A DNA stretch of 64,000 bases from the NCBI RefSeq assembly GCF_009905215.1, contig NZ_CP047593.1, forward strand, positions 1,554,900 to 1,618,899, given 5' to 3'. A model generated the notes under the pieces. The model ran no database searches. It worked only from the letters and a program-made list of their open reading frames with translations, and was not told the origin of the DNA. The DNA is from Tichowtungia aerotolerans (GTDB lineage Bacteria; Verrucomicrobiota; Kiritimatiellia; Kiritimatiellales; Tichowtungiaceae). Positions within the stretch are counted from its first letter, which is position 1, and each line of letters starts with the position of its first letter. The position numbers and the translations under genes were made by a program. This document shows, piece by piece, positions 32,831-42,509 of this stretch.

Positions 32831-34297
32831 ATGGATGCCGCGCCGAATGTCATTCTCGTGCTGGTTGACGATCAGGGGTTCGGTCAGTTGCCGGTCTATT
32901 CCGAAGCGTATCCGGATGAAATGCTGTTCCTGACGAAGAACACGGAGCGCTACCGCTGTGATGAACAGAAAGCCAAAGCGGCGGCCAGGGCCTGCATGCC
33001 CAACCTGAACAAACTGGCTCAGAACGGCGTAACGTTTATGAACGCGCACGTGACTTCGCCGGTGTGCGGACCGTCGCGCGCCGCGCTGATGACCGGCCGC
33101 TACCAGCAGCGTTTCGGCGTTTACGACAATTGCGATCTGGCGAAGGCCGGGGTTCCGCTTTCGGAAACGATGCTTCCGGAACTGTTTCAAAAGGCCGGCT
33201 ACCGCACGGCGATGATCGGCAAATGGCATCTGGGTAAAACCACCAAAACGCCGCTGCCGGTGCAGACGCATGACTATCACAAAAACGCGATTGCCGGCTG
33301 CATCCCGGAGCACAATCCGATCAACCGCGGGTTCGATCACTATTTCGGGTTTAATTCGTCGGGCACCACCTATTACGATTCGCCGAGCCTGTTCCGAGGT
33401 TTGGAAAACGTAACGGCGCAGGGATATTCCACCGAGGAGTTCACGGACGATGCCGTCCGGTTCATTGAGGACTCCGGCGAGGATCCGTTCTTCATCTTTC
33501 TCGCCTACAACGCGCCGCACATTCCGCTCGAAGATCCTGCGCCGCAGAAGTACCAGCGTTTCGATACCGGCAACCCGGAGGTCGACAACTATTACGCCAC
33601 GCTGGCGGCGGTCGATGACGGCCTCGGAAAAATTTTCCAAACCTTGGAAAAAAGAGGCGAGCTCGACAACACGCTGATTTTCTACCTCAGTGACAACGGC
33701 GCGGTGATCGATTCGCCGCAGCCGATGAATGGTCCGTTCCGCGGCAACAAAGGTAATTTCCATCATGGCGGAATGCATGTGCCGATGATCGCCCATTGGC
33801 CCGCCAGGCTGAAGCCCTCAAAGCATGAAGCGCGCGTTGCATCCATTGATGTGATGCCGACTGCACTGGCTGCCGCGGGTATTGAACTGCCGGATAATCT
33901 GGACGGGGTTCCAATGTTTGGAACAACCGAAGATTCGCACGAAGCCATTTTCTGGGCCGGGCCGGAAATCATGCACTGGAGCGAGGACAACAAGACGTTC
34001 TGGCGCGATTACTGGGAGTACGTTACCGAGCGCACCGACGACGCGCCGAGCAGTCCGCTGAAAGCGGGCGACGCATCGTGGGCGGTGCAGAAAGGGCCGT
34101 GGCTTCTGCGCTGTAATGAAGTGACCGGAAAGACGGAGCTGTTCGATACGTCCGTCGATCCCGGTGAGCGCAGCGATGTTGTCGCGCAACATCCGGAAAC
34201 GGCCGCCGCTTTGCGTGATGAATACAAAGCATGGGCGGCCAACCTGGGCAAGCCGCTTGTCTGGAGCGAGGAACAGTATAACCGGTTGGTGCAATGA
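32831..34297 (+). CDS. Cytoplasmic Cys-type sulfatase B
   Basis: Family S1 sulfatase, 488 aa, with formylglycine motif CGPSR starting at Cys79 and metal-binding DDQG at 13-16; GKWHLGK near 134 is typical of the arylsulfatase/GalNAc-sulfatase group. No signal peptide. Start ATG 32831 lies one base after the upstream stop and has GGGGAAG before it. It differs enough from sulfatase A to suggest a second sulfate position. Three palindrome copies fall inside this one gene, read in two different frames (FRGLE, FQTLE, VPMFG). Confidence 0.9.
   Translation: MDAAPNVILVLVDDQGFGQLPVYSEAYPDEMLFLTKNTERYRCDEQKAKAAARACMPNLNKLAQNGVTFMNAHVTSPVCGPSRAALMTGRYQQRFGVYDNCDLAKAGVPLSETMLPELFQKAGYRTAMIGKWHLGKTTKTPLPVQTHDYHKNAIAGCIPEHNPINRGFDHYFGFNSSGTTYYDSPSLFRGLENVTAQGYSTEEFTDDAVRFIEDSGEDPFFIFLAYNAPHIPLEDPAPQKYQRFDTGNPEVDNYYATLAAVDDGLGKIFQTLEKRGELDNTLIFYLSDNGAVIDSPQPMNGPFRGNKGNFHHGGMHVPMIAHWPARLKPSKHEARVASIDVMPTALAAAGIELPDNLDGVPMFGTTEDSHEAIFWAGPEIMHWSEDNKTFWRDYWEYVTERTDDAPSSPLKAGDASWAVQKGPWLLRCNEVTGKTELFDTSVDPGERSDVVAQHPETAAALRDEYKAWAANLGKPLVWSEEQYNRLVQ
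33391..33407. repeat. 17-bp dispersed palindrome, degenerate left arm
   Basis: In sulfatase B; read as FRGLE. Confidence 0.6.
33633..33649. repeat. 17-bp dispersed palindrome, exact arms
   Basis: In sulfatase B; read as FQTLE. Confidence 0.85.
33908..33924. repeat. 17-bp dispersed palindrome (GTTCCA-N5-TGGAAC)
   Basis: In sulfatase B, third reading frame; read as VPMFG. Confidence 0.75.
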
Positions 34298-36030
34298 GTG
34301 CGGAAGATAAACTTTCATGGTGGCGCGAAGCCCGGTTTGGAATGTTCATTCATTGGGGGCTTTATTCGATCCCGGCGGGCATCTGGAACGGACGTGAGAT
34401 CCCGGGGATCGGTGAGCAGATTCTGCGCTTTGGGCAAATTCCGATGGCGGAGTATGAGAGGCTGGCCGCTGATTTTAATCCGGTAAATTTTGATGCCGAT
34501 GCCATCGTGAAGCTGGCCGTCGATGCCGGGATGAAATACCTGGTTTTTACTGCCAAACATCATGACGGGTTTGCCATGTTTAAGTCGGATGCCGATCCGT
34601 TTAACGTGGTGGACGCCACGCCGTTCGGCCGCGATGTGGTCGCCGAACTGGCTGAAGCCTGTGAGCGGGCAGGTATCCGGTTCTGCATCTATTATTCGCA
34701 GCGTCAGGACTGGCATCACCCGGACGGCTCATGGAAAGAGTGGCCGGAGCAGCATCCGGTTCCGTTTGATGAGCGCGACGTCGACTTCAACCGATGCATG
34801 ACTGAAAAATGCATTCCGCATATGAAGGAGCTGATGACCCGCTACGGAAGAATCGGTCTGGTGTGGTACGACACGCCGGTCGACTCAACACCGGAACAGA
34901 GTCGTGCTTTTACGGAGCTGGTTCATGATCTTCAGCCGGACTGTCTGGTGTGCGATCGCGTTGGCACCGGTTTCGGAGACTACGCTGTGCTTGGTGATAA
35001 TGAATTTCCGTACTGCAGTCGGAATATGGATGGCGAAGTGCCGGCCACGATGAATAACTCGTGGGGATATAAGAGCACGGACAGCAACTGGAAGAGTGTC
35101 GAACAACTGCTTTATTCGCTGATTCGTTCCGCGGCCAACGGCTGTAATTATCTGCTGAACATCGGGCCGAAATCCGACGGGAGCATTCCCGCTGAAAGCG
35201 TCGAGCGCCTGAGAGCGATCGGTGACTGGCTGAAGGTAAATGGAGAGGCCGTCTATGGAGCCGGAGCGGCGCCGTTTCCCAATCCGCTGCGGGGATGTCT
35301 GATGACAGTAAAGGGAAACAATCTGTATCTCATTTTCAGGAGATGGCCCGGCAGTACCTTTGAGCTGAAGGGCGTACAAAGCCGGGCGGTGCGTGCGGTG
35401 CTGCTTTCTGAGCCCGGCCGTCCGCTTAAAATGAAGCAGAGTGACAGCCTGGTTTTACGTACCCTGCCGGATGTTTCATCGCAGACCTGTTTTCCGGTGG
35501 TTCGGGTGGAATTCGATGAGCCCCTGCGGGTGGATCCGCGACTGATACCGGCGACGGATGGAACCGTCACGCTTCTTTCCGGAAATGCCGAGGTCAGGCC
35601 GGCCAAAGGAAGCCGGCTCGCGGTGGACCGCAAAGGACTGCCGGTGGCATTCCATGAAAAAAGCGGCCGGCTTCTGTGGGACTTTCTGATCGAACAGCCG
35701 GGGCGCTATCGGCTCACCGCACTGACCAATCGGCACTGGAGTCAGCAGTGGATTTCCGGCATTCAGCTGAAAATAAAATGCAGCGAAGACAACCGAACGG
35801 TTGAGTTGGTGCAGGATGTGGAACTGGAAAATATCCAGGCTCATTATCACCCTGAGACGGTCAGCTGCCTGGGGACGGTCGGGCTGTCTGAGCCCGGTAT
35901 GCACCAGTTGAGTGTTTCTGTGGCAGAGATGCCGCAGTTTGAGGTGCATAATCCGCTGTGTGAAGATCTCGAAGACGCGCGTACGCTTAACCTGATCAAG
36001 ATGACCCTTACACCTGATGAAACAAATTAA
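34294..36030 (+). CDS. GH29 alpha-L-fucosidase
   Basis: 578 aa, no signal peptide. GH29 features: RFGMFIHWGLYS at 14-25, the TAKHHDGF block near 86-93, and the probable nucleophile Asp193 in VWYDTP. C-terminal beta domains follow after residue 330. The ATGA overlap with sulfatase B shows translational coupling. Coupling a fucosidase to two intracellular sulfatases, under the same operator family as two chondroitin lyases, points to a sulfated fucose branch on the target polymer (inference). Confidence 0.9.
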   Translation: MSAEDKLSWWREARFGMFIHWGLYSIPAGIWNGREIPGIGEQILRFGQIPMAEYERLAADFNPVNFDADAIVKLAVDAGMKYLVFTAKHHDGFAMFKSDADPFNVVDATPFGRDVVAELAEACERAGIRFCIYYSQRQDWHHPDGSWKEWPEQHPVPFDERDVDFNRCMTEKCIPHMKELMTRYGRIGLVWYDTPVDSTPEQSRAFTELVHDLQPDCLVCDRVGTGFGDYAVLGDNEFPYCSRNMDGEVPATMNNSWGYKSTDSNWKSVEQLLYSLIRSAANGCNYLLNIGPKSDGSIPAESVERLRAIGDWLKVNGEAVYGAGAAPFPNPLRGCLMTVKGNNLYLIFRRWPGSTFELKGVQSRAVRAVLLSEPGRPLKMKQSDSLVLRTLPDVSSQTCFPVVRVEFDEPLRVDPRLIPATDGTVTLLSGNAEVRPAKGSRLAVDRKGLPVAFHEKSGRLLWDFLIEQPGRYRLTALTNRHWSQQWISGIQLKIKCSEDNRTVELVQDVELENIQAHYHPETVSCLGTVGLSEPGMHQLSVSVAEMPQFEVHNPLCEDLEDARTLNLIKMTLTPDETN

Positions 36031-36081
36031 TCTGCTGATTTTTCCTTGCCGTCTGGCCGTGTTTTGCGGACGTTCTGACAG

Positions 36082-36735
36082 ATGAAGATGAGACCTGTTT
36101 TTAACGCGGCTAGATATCCTCAGTTCGGCCCCGCGTATCCGTTTGCGTTCAGCTCGGACCGCGATGGCTGTCCGCAGGAAGGTGCGTCTGTCCGTTTTGC
36201 ATGGAATGAGTCCGGACTTTTTGTTCAGGCGGAGCTGGAGGACTCAGTTCTGATTCAGAAAAACCGTCAGAACGAGCAGTTTCACTATCAGAGCGGCGAT
36301 GTGTTTGAGCTGTTCGTGAAGCCGTTGAATGAGTTCTATTGCTGGGAGATGTATGCCACGCCGTTCGGCAACAGAACGACGATCTTTTTCCCTCAGAATT
36401 GCGAAGGAATGACGCTGGATCAGTTTTTGAAGGATCACCCTTTCCAAGGTTTGGAAGTGACAAGCACAGAATTTTCCAAGCCTCGGGAGAATAGTCGGGT
36501 GGAGGCTCAGCCTCCTTCCAGGGGTTGGAAAACACAGATGTTCGTGCCGATCGCCCAGCTCACAGCACTTGGTGCCGGATGGGGCGACGGGACGGAATGG
36601 ACGGTTTTCTGCGGTCGCTACAATTATAATTCAGACGACCTTTCCGATCCCGAGCTGTCAATGGCTCCCGCGCTGTCTGCAACGAACTATCATCTGGTCG
36701 ATGAATACGCCCGGTTGAAGCTGTGCGCGGAGTGA
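36082..36735 (+). CDS. CBM9-like carbohydrate-binding protein
   Basis: 217 aa single beta-sandwich resembling CBM9/DOMON-like domains: VRFAWNESGLFVQAELED, DVFELFVKPLN, YCWEMYATP and a terminal GTEWTVFCGRYNY. No signal peptide and a weak ribosome site; it follows the fucosidase stop by 51 nt, so it may be coupled. The middle contains FQGLE, then about 20 residues (TEFSKPRENSR to PPSRGWK) bounded by palindrome sequences that look inserted relative to the rest of the fold. Confidence 0.7.
   Translation: MKMRPVFNAARYPQFGPAYPFAFSSDRDGCPQEGASVRFAWNESGLFVQAELEDSVLIQKNRQNEQFHYQSGDVFELFVKPLNEFYCWEMYATPFGNRTTIFFPQNCEGMTLDQFLKDHPFQGLEVTSTEFSKPRENSRVEAQPPSRGWKTQMFVPIAQLTALGAGWGDGTEWTVFCGRYNYNSDDLSDPELSMAPALSATNYHLVDEYARLKLCAE
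36441..36457. repeat. 17-bp dispersed palindrome (TTTCCA-N5-TGGAAG)
   Basis: In the CBM9-like gene; read as FQGLE. Confidence 0.8.
36473..36531. repeat. Composite palindrome-hairpin-palindrome insert in the CBM9-like gene
   Basis: A TTTCCAAG half (36473-36480), an internal hairpin GGAGGCT-C-AGCCTCC (36501-36515) and a full palindrome copy (36515-36531). Outer ends TTTTCCA and TGGAAAA are inverted. The frame stays open through it. Confidence 0.5.
36515..36531. repeat. 17-bp dispersed palindrome (CTTCCA-N5-TGGAAA)
   Basis: In the CBM9-like gene at the end of the composite insert; read as SRGWK. Confidence 0.7.
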
Positions 36736-36795
36736 GGATTGGTTACCGCAGCGAGCGTGGAGCGTTATCCGACGCATATCACAAGAGTTCTGATA

Positions 36796-36812
36796 TTTCC
36801 GAAGGTTGGAAA
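36796..36812. repeat. 17-bp dispersed palindrome (TTTCCG-N5-TGGAAA)
   Basis: Intergenic after the CBM9-like gene. Confidence 0.75.
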
Positions 36813-36951
36813 CAAGCCTGTTAAGCAGCTGTCGATTCCTCGCAGAATGATCTATGGGACTCATACATGTCTGCAGAGCCGTTTTGGAGCAAATCCAGGA
36901 AAACCGTAGCCGCTCAAATTGGAGGGCCGGCATCCCCGCCGACCACTTTTC

Positions 36952-37003
36952 AGCTCAGAGAGCCGGCTCTACATTGTAACGTTGGCTCTCTGAGCCAATC
37001 TTG
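36952..37003. repeat. GAGAGCC/GGCTCT composite hairpin repeat, copy 2
   Basis: Contains CAGAGAGCCGGCTCTACA, TTGTAACGTTGGCTCTC and TGAGCCAATCTTG; the same design as 15709-15770 with a shorter centre. Confidence 0.6.
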
Positions 37004-37083
37004 AAAACGCGATACGGCATCTCAACCGTGATCTGCTCTAGATCATTCTGCCGCCCATAATATTGCACCCTTCTTGCGCCGGG

Positions 37084-38844
37084 TCAGATGGTTTTCTTAC
37101 GGTTGTAGATAAACCGAAGCAGTCCGCCGACGAGCAGGAAGGTTCCTCCGGCGTAGATAAAGAGCAGGCGTTCCGCACCGGTGTTTGGAATCAGGGCGCC
37201 GAGGCAGATAGCGGTGCCGTAGACGAAGCACATGAGGCTCATATTGCGGTACTGAGCGGCGTCGGAGTCGGAGGTTTTTTCGGCGACATGGTCGATGGGC
37301 GTGTTCATGTCTTTGTAGAAGGCTTCGACACTCGCGGTGTATTTTTCGGAGGCGAAACGGTTGTAGAAAAACGAGGTAAAGAAGTACCAGGAGGTACCGA
37401 CCAGAATGGTGATGACGCCGCTGACGATAAAGGTCATGTCCTTGGCTTCCAGCTCATTGAGCGGCATCTGCATGCCGAGCAGGTCGCAGAGCTGGCTGAT
37501 ATCGAGCAGCTTCTGAGTGATCCATCCGGCAAGCATGGAGACCAGAACCGTACTCCAGCAGCTCCATCCGGGGGTGCGTTTGTAGAGGATGCCCAGCACC
37601 ATCGGAATGATGAGCGGGAACTGCAGCAGGACATTGAATTTCAGAAGCATGGAGAAGAGGTCGGCATCGCGGAACATCGAGATCAGGATGGCCGCCCCCA
37701 TGACAATGCCGCCGAAGACGACCGAAAAAACACGACCGAGATACAGAAGGGTTTTTTCTGAGGCGTTCGGGTTGATGATGTCGCCGTAGAAATTTTTGAC
37801 GAAGAAGCCGGCGTTTTTATTAAGAGCCGTATCCATGCTCGACAGCGTTGCCGCAAAGATGGAACAGACCATGAGGCCCATCATGCCCTGCGGGAGCACT
37901 TTCTGGGCGATGGCGACGTAGGCTCCTTCGCTGGCGTTTTTCAGGTTGGGGAACATGGAGGGCAGGTCGAAGTCCAGCATACCGGCCGCCATAACCGGCG
38001 TGAAGGCAATCAGCGGGACCAGTGCCGTGCCGACAATCATCATCATGCAGGCTTTTTTTGCGTGGTGCCCGTCTTTGACGGTGAGGAACTTTGCTCCGTT
38101 CGTGTTGAGGTCGAGTGCGCGCAGCACGTTGACCGCAGTAAACATCATCATCAGGGAGATCCAGACGGCAGGGCGTTCAAAGAGGCTGAAGTTGATGTAA
38201 TGTTCCGGAAGCTGTCCGAAAAATCCGGAGAATCCGCCGACTTCCGGGAGCAGCAGCGTGCGCACCAGAATGGTGATCGACACGACGATGATAATCATCA
38301 TCTGGATAAAGTCGCTGGCGGAGACGGCGTATGAGCCGCCGGAACTGGCGAGCACGGTTACGGCGACCGCCAGCAGCATAATGGTCGGCACAATCGGCAA
38401 TCCGATTGCGGCGCTGACGAACAGCGAAATGATGTAGAGCATGACGCCGCCCTGGAAGAGGCCGATCGGCAACGCGGTCCAGACCCAGAACTGTTCGGTG
38501 GGTTTGCCGAACCGCCGGCGAATGGCATCGCAGACGGTGACGGCCCGCATCTGACGATAACGGGCGGCCAGGAAAAAGTAGATCAGCAGATAAGGGATGA
38601 TGCCGACCAGATAGACAATCACCAGCAGAAACCCGGTTTCAAACACCTTCGCGCCGGCGGCGGTGAACGAGTAGGCCGTCAGGCCGACCGCCAGCGAGGA
38701 CATGCCGTTGATCCACCACAGGATGTTTCCGCCGCCCCGGAAGAAGTCGGATGCATTTTTGTTAATCCGGCTCCAGAGAAGGCCGATCCCCATCATGAAT
38801 ATCAGGTAACACCCGATTACCGCATAGTCCCACCCTGTTAACAT
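37084..38844 (-). CDS. Sodium/solute symporter (SSS family)
   Basis: 586 aa inner-membrane transporter with about 13-14 hydrophobic helices. Typical N-terminus WDYAVIGCYLIFMMGIG, then SDFFRGGGNILWW and the SSLAVGLTAYSFTA block of SSS symporters. Shine-Dalgarno AGGAGAAA. Operator O10 and a CATAAT -10 box precede it, so it is part of the XylR regulon and the only obvious uptake system in the window. It probably imports a mono- or disaccharide released by the lyases. Confidence 0.92.
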   Translation of the reverse strand: MLTGWDYAVIGCYLIFMMGIGLLWSRINKNASDFFRGGGNILWWINGMSSLAVGLTAYSFTAAGAKVFETGFLLVIVYLVGIIPYLLIYFFLAARYRQMRAVTVCDAIRRRFGKPTEQFWVWTALPIGLFQGGVMLYIISLFVSAAIGLPIVPTIMLLAVAVTVLASSGGSYAVSASDFIQMMIIIVVSITILVRTLLLPEVGGFSGFFGQLPEHYINFSLFERPAVWISLMMMFTAVNVLRALDLNTNGAKFLTVKDGHHAKKACMMMIVGTALVPLIAFTPVMAAGMLDFDLPSMFPNLKNASEGAYVAIAQKVLPQGMMGLMVCSIFAATLSSMDTALNKNAGFFVKNFYGDIINPNASEKTLLYLGRVFSVVFGGIVMGAAILISMFRDADLFSMLLKFNVLLQFPLIIPMVLGILYKRTPGWSCWSTVLVSMLAGWITQKLLDISQLCDLLGMQMPLNELEAKDMTFIVSGVITILVGTSWYFFTSFFYNRFASEKYTASVEAFYKDMNTPIDHVAEKTSDSDAAQYRNMSLMCFVYGTAICLGALIPNTGAERLLFIYAGGTFLLVGGLLRFIYNRKKTI

Positions 38845-38885
38845 ATTCGTTTCTCCTGAATAGATCTGTAAAATCTTGTCAGCAG

Positions 38886-38891
38886 GATTAT
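38886..38891 (-). promoter_or_regulatory. -10-like box for the symporter
   Basis: CATAAT on the minus strand, 32 nt beyond the proximal half-site of O10. Confidence 0.5.
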
Positions 38892-38921
38892 GACAGGTTT
38901 AGGAAAGTGGGCAAAATGTGT

Positions 38922-38953
38922 TGTGCGGCAATTTTATGTATTATTTGCGACAT
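38922..38953 (-). promoter_or_regulatory. XylR-type operator O10 (minus-oriented)
   Basis: On the minus strand: TGTCGCAAAT then ATTGCCGCA, half-sites 22 bp apart (38924, 38946), pointing to the symporter gene. Confidence 0.73.
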
Positions 38954-39198
38954 ATCTGAGTGCGGACTGGGCTTCTTCCGGAGACCCGGGGTTGCGCCGC
39001 GGGTTGCGGCCCGTTCGACCTGATCGCGAAGCCGCGGAGTGAGCATGCGGCAATCAGGTCACAGGTTTTGAATCCCTCACAGATAGAAGGCGGATCAACA
39101 ACTGCATATGTTTGAATCAGGGCCGCGCCGTCCTCCTCAAGAAAGAGCGAAAGATTCAGACCTTCTATCGCCGGTTGCGGTTCATGCCAGCCGTTCAC
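38941..39198 (-). CDS. Doubtful 85-codon open frame, possibly a gene remnant
   Basis: A GTG-started frame beginning 4 bases after the LacZ stop, with no ribosome site and no recognisable domain. It runs into operator O10. The first 50 codons look more protein-like than the last 35. It could be a decayed fragment or chance; the 38845-39201 gap otherwise contains only the O10 promoter region. Confidence 0.15.
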   Translation of the reverse strand: MNGWHEPQPAIEGLNLSLFLEEDGAALIQTYAVVDPPSICEGFKTCDLIAACSLRGFAIRSNGPQPAAQPRVSGRSPVRTQICRK

Positions 39199-39201
39199 AA
39201 A

Positions 39202-42351
<3,150 letters not shown>

Positions 42352-42509
42352 TTAGATCGTGCCGTTGCTGGTGGTGTCAGACTTGCCGCTGCGCGAACAG
42401 CTTTGCTGTCTAAATGAAAAATCAGTCCGTCATATGCGATCCATGCTCCCATCATTAAGAGATAAAGGCAGCATAACCGGCCATATTGTCGTTGGGGGAC
42501 AATGGGGGC

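Larger units (their letters stand above)
36736..37083. other. Gene-free stretch with repeats between convergent genes
   Basis: Holds one palindrome copy (36796-36812), a GGAGGGCCGGC...GCCGACC hairpin (about 36921-36943), the composite repeat at 36952-37003, and a weak half-operator TTGCGCC near 37074. No gene seen. Confidence 0.6.

Noticed and set aside
37053-37081. Possible thirteenth operator ending in TTGCGCC
   Set aside because: The distal half (GCCCATA) does not match and the site lies between convergent gene ends with no start nearby.
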